A DNA stretch of 64,000 nucleotides, from NCBI GenBank assembly GCA_029204225.1, contig MU832202.1, positions 1 through 64,000 of the forward strand, in the 5' to 3' direction. Positions 25,856 through 36,173 of this stretch are shown in pieces (position 1 is the first letter of the stretch; the number at the start of each line of letters is the position of its first letter). The position numbers and the translations under genes are program-made. Origin of the DNA: Diphasiastrum complanatum (lineage: Eukaryota; Streptophyta; Lycopodiopsida; Lycopodiales; Lycopodiaceae). The notes beneath the pieces are model-generated. The model made no database searches, was not told where the DNA came from, and was given only the letters and a program-made list of their open reading frames with translations.

Positions 25856-26660
25856 TCTCAATATATTTTTTAATTTTATTTGTTTTTCAACTTTTTCTTT
25901 TCAGTATTTAATTTGCTGAGTTTTTTAGAAAAAGACAGTTAAAAAAAACAAATAAACAAAAAGAAAAACAACAAAATAAGGAAAAACTGATGAGCAAAAG
26001 TCAGGAAATCATCAGCATAAGGAAAATGAAGCACAACAATGACTTAGAAAATCACTGATTTGGGCAGATTTGGCCAATACAGTATCAAAAACCTTCGCTA
26101 AGCTCTCAGACTGTACATCCACCCTTGATTTATATAAATTGAGGTGGGCAAAGGTTCCTCACAAAAGAAAATCCAATTTTTGAGACAGGCGAATGTTCAG
26201 TGATATGCCATTTTGGGAACCTTCGCCGAGCATCATAACCTCATTATGAACCTTCGCCGACCTGCTAGATGATCTTAAAATGTCAAAATTAGGTTGTCCA
26301 TAGGTTCAGATTGTGAAAAAATGCATTTATGACAGTACCTGGGTGAAGGACCCTCCTGGGCAAAGGTTCATCCTTCGCCAGCCTTGGAAAACGTTCGCCT
26401 GATAGGTTCAGATCCCTAGAAACCTTTGCCGAGATTTTTAAAGCCTATTTTTATAGTACTGTACATGCCTGCAAATTTTTGTTTAAAACTGATCAGCCAA
26501 ACTAGTATTCAGTGTAATGGACCCACCAAATTCACCTATAAGTTGACTGAATTTGATTCATTCCTCACTTGTGCTAGCGAAGCTTTTGGGAATTTTTCTT
26601 GTGACCAAAGCCTTCCAAAATTTCTGCATTGCATTCTGATACACTTTTCCTCGTTTTATA
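25856..26660 (+). other. Family G spacer between integrase and the next gag (copy a)
   Basis: Aligns along its length with 35309-36173. It starts A/T-rich with a long A-tract, then has CTGATGAGCAAAAG...TCATCAG (an inverted repeat). About 400 bp follow in which the short motif GAACCTTCGCC or its reverse complement recurs many times. No TG...CA LTR ends are obvious. It may contain the family's LTR and leader; I cannot delimit them. Confidence 0.55.
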
Positions 26661-26677
26661 TTTCCTCTCTAATTATC

Positions 26678-27571
26678 ATGTCTTCTACCAATACTTCCCA
26701 GTCTCCGCGCTATACTATCCATCGTGATGTCCCATCTACAACGGACATCATGATTCTTCCTAGCACAAGCATGGTCACTCAGTGGATGACCTTTGCGGAG
26801 CCTCTGCTCACTACAATGGGTATTCATGAGAGAGCCTTTTCGGGTCGCATCAATATGGATTTCATCACTCTTGCCTTCAGTACGTGGAAGGAAGAGAAAT
26901 CCAAATTCTATATCACTTTCCAGGGAGCCACACACAAAGTGCGCGTCACTGAGGCCGCACTTGCAGCTATAGGAATATCATCTGGTACGCACCCTCACCC
27001 AATCACAAGCACGCCAAACAGGCCATCAAGCCATTTATTGACCACACCAACGATCTCCACTGGACCAATGATGGCTACCTTTTGGAAGCCATCACTAAGC
27101 CTTCCATCCACGCAGCTGCCCAGCTATTGAATAATTTCCTGATGGTTGGCAACCTCAGGAAACACCGCATCACATCTCAAATCGTTCACAAGATAGTGGA
27201 ATCCCACACTAAGTTGGTCAAAGCCCCTCTTGAACCATATAATTGGTTCAAGACTATTTCGGTGAGCTCAAGCGAGCTATTAAGGCCAATACTAAGTAGC
27301 AGTTCACTGCTGGCTCTTTATTGTCCCTCTTAGCCGCTTCTCACTTATAAAACAGAATCCATGGCTTCCACTTGAATTTCGTGCTTTCTAATTACGAAGA
27401 AGCACTGGCAGAATCATCTCATTAGGCCTCAAGCTCTCATAGTCGTCGTCGTCCACGTAGCGAGATCGTAATTCCTGACTCGCCTTCCGTGTCACGACGT
27501 CACATTAGGCAGACCTCGTCAGCTGCTCTTCCACCCCTTGTTGTTGTTCGCACTGAACTCGTCACCAATTT
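26678..27571 (+). pseudogene. Family G gag, N-terminal part (following copy a)
   Basis: It starts at MSSTNTSQSPRYTIHRDVPS. A conserved block reads TQWMTFAEPLL...FSGRINMDFITLAFSTWKEE...FYITFQGATHKVRVTEAALAAIG, resembling the N-terminal gag domain of plant Tat/Athila-type elements. It then shifts frame (the 27082-27333 frame holds AAAQLLNNFLMVGNLRKH) and reaches ASSSHSRRRPRSEIVIPDSPS. It breaks after VVVRTEL at about 27565, where copy b continues normally. Beyond the break lies GGTGGGGGATAC and an LTR-like sequence. Confidence 0.65.
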
Positions 27572-27583
27572 TGGTGGGGGATA

Positions 27584-28544
27584 CTGTTGGAGGGTTTGCG
27601 GATCCCAAGGCAACCTTAACCCTAGTTAATAAGTGAGAGGGATTTGGCACCCTGCATGTGTAAGTCCAACCCAATGATCACATAGTTATTTGATTGATTA
27701 GAAAGTCAATAAAAGGACTTTAGGCCTTTTTGCGGGACTTTTAATGTCGCAGGCCTAAATGTCAAGTTAGTGAATAAAGTTGGGTTTCCCTCCAATTTTG
27801 ATGGTTCCCACACTTTTTTAAATTTGAATAAAAAGAGAGGCAAGACAAGACCAATAGGATTCAGAGGCCAGGATCCTCCTCTCTACTATAAAAAGGGACC
27901 AACTCGAGTTGCTCCTGATGTTCATTTTCTCATTTCAATAAAAGCAGATTGGTTCTCTTTAGAAATGGATTGATGAATGTCCTTGCTCTTCCTCTCTTTT
28001 CCTCCATTTCTCATGCTTCCTTGGTATTTGCTAATTGTTGGATTTGATCATTATTGGGATTGCTATTTCTTATGCTTTTTGTGAGAGAGAAAAGGAGAGA
28101 GAGAAGAGTAAGTTTTTATCATTGTTGTGGATTTAGGGTTAATGGATGTAGTGTTAATGGATGTTAGTGTTAGGTCCTCTGTTCATGTTGAAATTTGAAC
28201 TATACTAGCGCTCTCATGGGAATGAACCTCCTCGTGACAACTAACTCTGTCTCTATGATGCTAGATTGACTAGATCTTGGATTCAGGTTAGGCAAGGAAA
28301 GAAACCCACAACACTTGTCGAACGATAATGACCAAAATTGCATGTTAGACATTAAATTTTAACTAGCTTTAGTCATAGGCATGAAATGTGAGCCATCTAA
28401 CTATCCTAAACTCAAAATTCTTCTAAGTTGATCATGCAAAGGGGCCAAATTTGAGTTATAGTCTATCTCAATTGACAAACATCAAATTGAAGCTATCTTG
28501 TGTGACATGGATCAATTCCATCAATAAGAGATGAAAATCAGCAA
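27584..28544 (+). repeat. LTR-like sequence of uncertain ownership
   Basis: It begins TGTTGGAGGG immediately after a PPT-like GGTGGGGGATAC. A TATA box lies at CTACTATAAAAAGGGACC (about 27880-27897), with AATAAAA just downstream, as in the U3-R of an LTR. The 3' boundary is not clear; a CACAACA near 28305 is one candidate. No second copy is present in the window. The last ~200 bases before the next family G piece show nothing I recognise. Confidence 0.45.
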
Positions 28545-29863
28545 TAATATGCCATTGGATCAGTTTTGACGTAACCAGGTGACTATAAAAAAGATTATCC
28601 TATATGATTTGCAAGCAGATAACTTATAGATCCAGAAAAAAAATTATTCAACAAGAGAACGCGAGGCATTAGCCATGATTTTCTCTGTTCAAAAATTTTG
28701 TCACTACCTCATGGAAATGCACTTTGCATTTTATACGGATCATCAACTGTTACTTTACTTGGTAAACAAGACGTGCAATACTAGACATATTGCAAGATGG
28801 CTATTATTATTAACTGAATTTTACTTTCGGATTGTGGTTCAAAAGAGAAAGCAACATTATCTAGCCGATCACGTTTCGCAAATTGAATCTGCACCAGTTA
28901 ATACTATAGTGGATGATGAACTGCTAGATGCTACGTTGTTCTATGTTGAAGCAGTACCTAAGCGGGCGACAGATATTGTTGAGTACCTGATGCTAGGACA
29001 ACCGAATGACTCCTTGACAAAAGTACAGAAAAGACAATTGATTCATAAGACTCAACCTTATCAATTAATTGCAGGACAATTGTACCGTCGTGGATCAGAT
29101 AATATTTTATGAAGATGTGTTTTACCGCATGAAGTACCAGATTTAATCACGTTTTCACATGAGGGCATGGGTGGAGGACACTTCTCTACAGATATTACTG
29201 TTCGCAAACTTTTACAATCTGGTTGTTGGTGGCCTACGCTTCATAAGGACACAAAAAATTTTATTCAGACATGTGATGTTTGCCAGCGAGCACGACGGCC
29301 TACTCGACAGAATTATGAACCCTTACATCCGGTTTCATCGCAAGCACCATTTGAAAAATGGAGACTGGATTATGTTGGTCCTATTCATCCTGCCACGCAA
29401 GGATCTCAGGCCCGATACATTATCGTCGCAACTGATTATATGACCAAGTGGGTTGAAGCCAAAGCTGTCAAAGTGGTTGATGCGAATCTACAGCCAAGTT
29501 TCTATATATAAATATTATAATCAGATTTCGATGTCTGATCGAGATTGTCAGTGATCGGGGTACACACTTTGTCAATCAAACAATAAAGTGTTTACTGGAA
29601 GATTTTTTTGTTCTACACAGATTTAGTTCTCCCTACTATCCCAAAGGGAATGGCCAAGCTGAATCTTTCAATAAGATTCTCTACACCATTATGACAAAGA
29701 CAGTTGAAGTGAGTCGATCTGATTGGGAACACAAACTGTATGCAGTATTATGGGCATTCAAAACCGCTTACAAAAATAGTACAAATCAAACACCTTTTCA
29801 ACTGGTTTATGGTCAAGATGTTGTCATGCCGATTGAATTTTTAATCCCATCCTTACGCATAGC
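28545..29863 (+). pseudogene. Family G copy c: RNase H (partial) and integrase, cut by Copia-3
   Basis: It starts inside RNase H (AVGSVLTQ-equivalent with stops). It runs through FYTDHQLLLYLVNKTCNT and HYLADHVSQIE. Integrase has GMGGGHFSTDITVRKLLQSGCWWPT and CDVCQRARRPT (intact HHCC), then RLDYVGPIHPATQG and SDRGTHFVNQ (after a shift at ~29490). NGQAESFNK and FQLVYGQDVVMPIEF follow. It ends at the Copia-3 target ATAGC. It is closer to copy a than to copy b. Confidence 0.8.
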
Positions 29864-30725
29864 TGTTGAAAATTGTCACTTCTCACTTGACATTGGTTCA
29901 TGCAAATATTGATCAAACATTAGAATATGTTGATGATCTGATTTCACACGTGTGGAGCCTGTTCTCACATGTGAAAGGATGTACTTTTCATGTTTGTATA
30001 TATCCAAATTGATTTTGTATCATTCTAGTTAGTGTGAACATGAAATGACTAGCTTTTTGTCAAGTTGACTAGTCACCTACAAATTAGCTTTTCCTTGCAT
30101 GTGCATGAGTAAATGCTCCCACATGGCAAGTGGATGTTCACACGTGTGTATAGAGTACTAGAAGATAAGAGTTGACCATTTTTCTTAGATCCTATTTTGT
30201 AGGGAATATTCCTATATTCTAGGAGACTATCTTTTTGGATTTTAGTCATATTCTAGAAGGTCAACTATTGGATAAGGATCAAGGATGGATCACATGGATA
30301 GATCTGAGTGATGTGGCACTCTTCACACGTGTGAAAGCCTGCTGGACTGTACCAGACTCATGGATGTACTTGATCCATAAAAGGATCATCATTTTGCTAA
30401 GAAGATTGATGAGACTTTTGCACTCTACACTTTTGTGAGGTTTCTAGTCATTTGTCTTGTGATTTTTATGTATGATTGCTATCTAGTATCATTGTACTTG
30501 TTGTTTTAGGTGCAGGCCGTACTGTGGACAGTACTCCACACGTGTGAGGCCGCTCTCACTAAAAAATGATGTGTTGATCCATTGCTCTTGCTTAAATCCA
30601 AGTGCAGTGAATCTAGATCATAATCTAATGTGTAGAACTTGATAGATTCATTGATTAAGCAACCAATAACTCTCTATGATTGTAAAGTACAATCATTATT
30701 GTCTTAAAAACTATAAAATTCATCA
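29864..30725 (+). repeat. Copia-3 5' LTR (862 bp)
   Basis: It starts TGTTGAAAATTG and ends AAATTCATCA. It contains four CACACGTGTG palindromes at 29945-29954, 30139-30148, 30324-30333 and 30537-30546, plus CACATGTG at 29966-29973. Confidence 0.95.
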
Positions 30726-30737
30726 TGGTATCAGAGC
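30726..30737 (+). promoter_or_regulatory. Copia-3 primer-binding site
   Basis: TGGTATCAGAGC directly abuts the LTR end. It is complementary to initiator tRNA-Met, as usual for plant Copia elements. Confidence 0.92.
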
Positions 30738-30789
30738 TAAGTAAGAGAGTGATCATTGAATCATAAATCTTGTAAAGATCATTGGCAAA

Positions 30790-31170
30790 TTTTGTTTTTG
30801 GCCAATGGAGGATCTACCTCCAAAGGCAAAGTGAAGAACAAGGCAAAACTAAAGTGTTTCTTTTGTGGAAAGAAATGACACTTTGCCTCAGAATGCTACT
30901 TGAAAAAGAATCAACAAGCCAAAGGAGATCAAGGGAACATTTCTCAAGAGGAAGAAGAAGAGGATGGATTCAACACATCCTTAATGATTGCATCTACACC
31001 AACTTCAAGTCAAGACACATGGTGGATAGATAGTGGGGCTAGTTCCCACATGTCCTTTAACAAGCATTATTTTTCTACTCTTCTATCTTGTAATGACTCT
31101 AAGAAGTCAATATACACTGCTAGTGATCAAGCATGCAAGATAGATGGCATAGGATCTATACCTCTTTGTT
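30790..31170 (+). pseudogene. Copia-3 gag remnant and protease
   Basis: Gag survives only from just before its zinc knuckle. The knuckle reads KCFFCGKK-stop-HFASEC, with TGA where Gly is expected in the C-X2-C-X4-H-X4-C pattern. Protease follows in frame 30900-31172 (WWIDSGASSHMSFNKHYF, active-site Asp intact) and reads on to a TAA at 31170. Confidence 0.8.
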
Positions 31171-31205
31171 AAGGCACATCTAAAAGGATAGATCTAGATA
31201 ATGTT

Positions 31206-32518
31206 TTGTGTGTTCCTACCATTTCAAGAAACTTGTTTAGTGTAGGACAGTTAATGGACAATGGACTAGATGTACATTTCAAGAATGGAGTTTGTTCCAT
31301 CTTGAAAAATGATAAGTGCATAGCTAGTGGCATTAAGCAAGGTAGACTTTTCAAGTTGGATGCTAATGTTGCAAGTGAAAGTGTGAACTTGGCTAGGGAG
31401 GAGCTAACTCAAGTGGAGCTTTGGCATAAGAGATTAGGCCATCCTAATCTTCAATCTATGGAGCCAATGGCAAGCAAGGAACTAGCTCTCGGCTTACCAA
31501 GAGCTTTCAAGAAGTGTGGAAAGATGTGTGAGGCATGTGGCCTTGCAAAGTCACACAAGTCTTATTACAAGATATCTTCATCAAGATCTCTCTCTCCCTT
31601 GGATCTCATACATTCTGATGTACATAGTTTTTCACATGCAAGTAATGGAGGTGCCTTGATGTATGTAACTTTTATAGATGATTGTACTAGATTCACATGG
31701 ATTGAGTTACTATCAAAGGAAAGTCTTGTTTATGAAGCTTTCATTAAGTTCAAGTCTCTAGTAGAGAAACAACTTAGTACTTCTATCAAAGCACTAAGAT
31801 GTGATAATGGAGGAGAGTACATCTCCAATAAAATGAAAGACTTTTGCGAGACCAATGGTATTAAGTTACAATACACTTGTTCCTACACCCCTCAACAAAA
31901 TGGGGTGGCCGAGAGGAAAAATAGGAGTCTATGTGAGTGTGCAAGTCTTTGAGACTTGATGCATCACTTCCCATCTCATTTTGGGGAGAAGCCATAACAT
32001 GTGCTAATTATTTGTGTAATAGACTTCCTAGTAGTGCTATAGATGGAATCTCACCTTATCAAGCCTTGTTTAATAAGAGACCCAATGTAAAAGATTTTAA
32101 GATCTTTGGATGTACTTGTTATGTACACATTCCTTTGGAGACTAGAAGGAAAGAAGATGCTACCTCCTTCAAAGGAATCTTTGTTGGCTATGGAGAAAAT
32201 AGCAAGGGATATAGGATATACGATCCTACATCCAAGAAAGTAAAGGTAAGCAAGGATGTACTTTTTGATGAGTCACAATTTGCTAAGAGCTTGTCAAATG
32301 GATCTAACCCATTGTGCATTGAAGATCTTGACAAATCCGAGGAGGATCTTGTCAAACCCGAGGAGGATCATGACAAACCCGAGGATGGAGATTTGGATCC
32401 AAGTCAAAAGGGGCCGAGAAGGTCATCAAGGAGCAGGCCGAGCCCTCAAGGCTTACCTATGTGGACAAGGGAAAGCAAAAGGAAGACTCTACATCTTCTA
32501 CCTCTTACTCTTTTTTAG
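31206..32518 (+). pseudogene. Copia-3 integrase
   Basis: Frame 31206-31952 holds LWHKRLGHPNLQ, CEACGLAKSH (zinc site), HSDVHSFSH, CDNGGEYISN and NGVAERKN, so all catalytic residues are present. A one-base change of frame near 31945 moves to the 31937-32518 frame, which continues AKSLRLD-like and SFWGEAITCANYLCNRLPSS, FGCTCYVHIPL, GIFVGYGENSKGY and DVLFDESQF. The linker then holds three repeats of KPEEDHDKPED-like acidic sequence before RT. Confidence 0.88.
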
Positions 32519-34062
32519 CTACATTGCTTGAAGAAGCATATAAATCTAAAGTTTGGAGAGATGCAATGCAAGTAGAGTATGATGCATTAGAAAATGATCA
32601 TACTTGGAATCTTGTAAATCTTCCAAGAGGAAAGAAACCACTTGCATGTAAGTGGATTTATAGAATTAAGTACAATAAAGATGGATCTATTAGTAAGTAC
32701 AAAGCTAGGCTTGTTGCGAAGGGATTTCTTCAAATAAAAGGATTGGATTATGAAAAAACATTTGCACCTGTAGCTAAGCTTGTAACTATTAGATTAATCA
32801 TTTGCATTGCTACTTTGTTCAAATGGGATCTCTACCAAATGGATGTGACAAATGCCTTCTTGAATGGCTTCTTAGAAGAGGAAATCTACATGATGCAACC
32901 CGAGGGCTTCATCAAGGTTGGTGAGGAGCAAAAGGTGTGCTACTTAAGGAAGAGCCTATATGGCTTGAAGCAAGCACCTAGAGCTTAGTACTCTAGGTTG
33001 CATGATTTTCTCTATTCCCTTGGCTTTGTACTAAGTGCTTATGAACCTTCTTTATATTTTAAATGTAATGAAGGAAAGATCATCATTTTGGTTCTTTATG
33101 TTAATGACATCATTATGACAAGAAATGATGATGATGGCATAGGCAAAGTAAAAGTTGACTTATCTAGTGAGTTCAAGATGGTAGATCTAGGCTTCCTAAA
33201 CTTCATACTTGGGATATAAGTGTCTAGAAGTAGCAATTGTACTTTCATAAGTCAATCTAAGTATGCTACTTCCATTCTTGAAAGATTTGGTATGAAAGAT
33301 TGTAAGGGGATTGACACCCCTATGGAGCATGTTGTGAAAGCAGCTAATGAAGGTGATGAAGCATCCTCTGAGGATATCACCCTCTTTAGGAAGCTTATAG
33401 GCTCTTTAATCTATTTAACCATCACTAGACCTGACTTAAGTTTTTGTGTAAGCAAGTTGAGTCAAAGTATGCGAGCTCCTTTAGTTCATCATTGGAAAAG
33501 TGCCAAGAGAGTACTTAGATATGTTTCTATTACTAGATTTTTTGGCATACTTTATGAAGGATCTAACTTGCACATGAGAGCCTACTCGGATTCAGATTTT
33601 GCGTGACAAGATGGATAGAAAGTCCATTAGTGCATTTGCAACATTTCTTTGTGGATGAGTGATATCTTGGCTTTCCAAAAAACAAGATACAACTCACTAT
33701 CTTCTTGTGAAGCCGAGTACAAGGCATTGACTTCAACAACCAAAGAGCTCCTATGGCTAAGAAGACTCTTGATGGAACTACATGTGCTAAAGGCCGAGGA
33801 GATCCCTTACATATTTTGTGACAATCAAGCTTCTCAACAAATTGCTTCAAATCCTATCTTTCATGCTAGAACAAAGCATATTGAGATAGCTCACCACTTT
33901 GTGAGGGAGAAGGTACAATCCAAGGAAGTGCAACTACATCATGTACCATCATCCGAATGCATAGCTGCTATCTTAACCAAACCATTGTCCAAAGATCCAT
34001 TTTTTAAGTTAAGATATGCTCTTGGAATTGTAGATAGATGTACACTAGATTTGCCAAGTTAG
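32461..34062 (+). pseudogene. Copia-3 reverse transcriptase and RNase H
   Basis: RT starts with WRDAMQVEYDALENDHTWNL and keeps KARLVAKGFLQ, QMDVTNAFLNGFLEEEIYM and SLYGLKQAPRA. A stop interrupts it at 32986-32988. Motif C reads YVNDIIM instead of YVDD, so a catalytic Asp is changed to Asn. A further stop lies near 33217. RNase H parts follow in 33220-33606 (RPDLSFCVSKLSQSM; AYSDSDFA) and 33649-34062 (SSCEAEYKALT; DNQASQQIASNPIFHARTKHIEI; ILTKPLSKDPF). It cannot make active enzyme. Confidence 0.9.
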
Positions 34063-34075
34063 AAGTGAGGAGGAG

Positions 34076-34937
34076 TGTTGAAAATTGTCACTTCTCACTT
34101 GACATTGGTTCATGCAAATATTGATCAAACATTAGAATATGTTGATGATCTGATTTCACACGTGTGGAGCCTGTTCCCACATGTGAAAGGATGTACTTTT
34201 CATGTTTGTATATATCCAAATTGATTTTGTATCATTCTAGTTAGTGTGAACATGAAATGACTAGCTTTTAGTCAAGTTGACTAGTCACCTACAAATTAGC
34301 TTTTCCTTGCATGTGCATGAGTAAATGCTCCCACATGGCAAGTGGATGTTCACACGTGTATATAGAGTACTAGAAGATAAGAATTGACCATTTTCCTTAG
34401 ATTCTATTTTGTAGGGAATATTCCTATATTCTAGGAGACTAGCTTTTTGGATTTTAGTCATATTCTAGAAGGTCAACTATTGGATAAGGATCAAGGATGG
34501 ATCATATGGATAGATCTGAGTGATGTGGCACTCTTCACACGTGTGAAAGCCTGCTGGACTGTACCAGACTCATGGATGTACTTGATCCATAAAAGGATCA
34601 TCATTTTGCTAAGAAGATTGATGAGACTTTTGCACTCTACACTTTTGTGAGGTTTCTAGTCATTTGTCTTGTGATTTTTATGTATGATTGCTATCTAGTA
34701 TCATTGTACTTGTTGTTTCAGGTGCAGGCCGTACTGTGGACATTTTTCCACACGTGTGAGGCCGCTCTCACTAAAAAATGATGTGTTGATCCATTGCTCT
34801 TGCTTAAATCCAAGTGTAGTGAATCTAGATCAAGATCTAATGTGTAGAACTTGATAGATTCATTGATTAAGCAAACAATAACTCTCTATGATTGTAAAGT
34901 ACAATCATTATTGTCCTAAAAACTATAAAATTCATCA
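34076..34937 (+). repeat. Copia-3 3' LTR (862 bp)
   Basis: Same length and ends as 29864-30725. Differences include loss of one CACACGTGTG (now CACACGTGTA near 34352) and ACAGTACTCC changed to ACATTTTTCC near 34740. Confidence 0.95.
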
Positions 34938-35308
34938 ATAGCAGCAACGAAACGATTAAATGATGATAAGTCTTTACAACTCCGTCATTAAGCGTTGCAC
35001 AAATTATGTGAAACCTGATTGATGGCAATTCATGCCTTAGCAGCAGAGAAAGCACGCCGCAAGGCATGGCACGATCGTCGATTACAAAAAAAAGATCTAA
35101 AAGCAGGAGATTTGGCATTGATGTACAAAACCAAGCTGATCAAGGAAAAATTGAAGTTTATTGGTGAAGGCCAGTATAAAGTGAAGGAAATCTTAAACTA
35201 TGGCGCAGTAATTCTTGAGCACTTGGATGGAAAACGATTTGATACTCCGGTGAATGGCAGCCGATTACGCAAGTTTTGGCAGCCTGCTCCGCCAGTTCAG
35301 CAAGCCTG
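34938..35308 (+). pseudogene. Family G copy c integrase C-terminus
   Basis: Continues from 29863 after Copia-3. The frame 35019-35309 includes HALAAEKARRKAWHDRRLQK, DLALMYKTKLIKEKLKF, GEGQYKVKEIL and NGSRLRKFWQPAPPVQQA. This is the SH3-like integrase tail found in copies a and b. No chromodomain follows. Confidence 0.8.
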
Positions 35309-36173
35309 ATCTCAATATTTTTTTAAAAAAATTTGTTTTATAATTTTTTGTTTTCAGTACTTGATTTGTTGAGATTTTTGAAAAAAGACAGTCAAAAAAC
35401 AAAAGAAAAAAATGAAAAAAAAAAAAAGAAAAAGAAAAAGAAAAGTAAAGCAAGAATTAAGAAAAGACTGATGAGCAAAAGTCAGAAAGTCATCAGCATA
35501 GGCAAAAGGAAGCACAGTAATTTTTTGATGGAAAACGACTTAAAAAATCACTGTTTTGGTCAGATTTGGCCTATACAGTACCAGAAACCTTCGCTGAGCT
35601 CTCAGACTGTACATCCACTCTAGATTTATCTAATTTGAGGTGGGCGAAGTTTTCTGTCAAGAGAAAACCCCGTTTTTGAGTTAGACGAAGTATCACTGAT
35701 ATGCCATTTTGGAAACCTTCGCCGAGCATCTTAACCTCATTATGAACCTTCGTCGACCTGCTAGATGATCTTAAAATGTTAAAATTAGGTTGACCATAGG
35801 TCCAGATTGTGAAAAAATGCATTTATGACAGTACCTGGGCAAAGGACCCTCCTGGGCGAAGGTTCATTCTTTGCCGGACCTGGAAAACATTCGCCTGATA
35901 GGCTCAGATTTCCAGAAACCTTCGCTGAGATTTTTATAGCCTATTTTCACATTACTATACATGCCTGCAAATTTTTGTTCAAAACTGATCAGCCAAACTA
36001 GTATTCAGTGTAATGGACCCACCAAATTCACCTATAAGTTGACTGAATTTGATTCATTCCTCACTTGTGCTAGCGAAGCTCTTGGGAATTTTTCTTGTGA
36101 CCAAAGCCTTCCAAAATTCCTGCATTGCATTCTGATACACTTTTCCTCGTTTTATATTTCCTTTCTGATCATC
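35309..36173 (+). other. Family G spacer between integrase and gag (copy c to b)
   Basis: Homologous to 25856-26660 over its whole length, including the A-rich tract (about 35400-35445), ACTGATGAGCAAAAGTCAG...TCATCAGC and the recurring AACCTTCGCC motif. The frame opens to CNGPTKFTYKLTEFDSFL upstream of the gag start, and this is conserved in the other spacer too. Confidence 0.55.

Larger units (their letters stand above)
17295..27571 (+). mobile_element. Family G Ty3/gypsy copy a (G-a), split by Copia-2
   Basis: Order: end of gag, RT (interrupted at 18299-23445 by Copia-2), RNase H, integrase, an ~0.8-kb spacer, then the start of another gag. Integrase reads GLDYVGPIHP and FQLVYGQD, and no chromodomain follows it, so I place the family outside the chromoviruses (Tat/Athila-like is a guess). 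Stops and shifts in RT, RNase H and integrase make it dead. The plus-strand order gag-pol-spacer-gag recurs in the other copies. Confidence 0.8.
29864..34937 (+). mobile_element. Copia-3: LTR-complete Copia inserted in family G integrase
   Basis: It runs LTR to LTR, 5074 bp, with 862-bp LTRs and a perfect 5-bp target duplication ATAGC (29859-29863 and 34938-34942). A primer site follows the 5' LTR and a PPT (GAAGTGAGGAGGAG) precedes the 3' LTR. LTRs differ at roughly 16 positions by eye (about 2%), so it is older than Copia-2. Gag is mostly deleted, and protease, integrase, RT and RNase H are present but broken. Unlike Copia-1 and Copia-2, its RT is of normal layout. Confidence 0.95.

Noticed and set aside
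25985-26025. Hammerhead ribozyme in the family G spacer (CTGATGAGCAAAAG...GGAAA)
   Set aside because: The core elements do not arrange into three stems; the CTGATGA/TCATCAG arms simply form an inverted repeat.
27584-28310. Calling the LTR-like sequence the 3' LTR of family G copy a
   Set aside because: The preceding gag is cut at VVVRTEL and no matching 5' LTR is in the window, so ownership cannot be shown; it is listed as an LTR-like repeat only.
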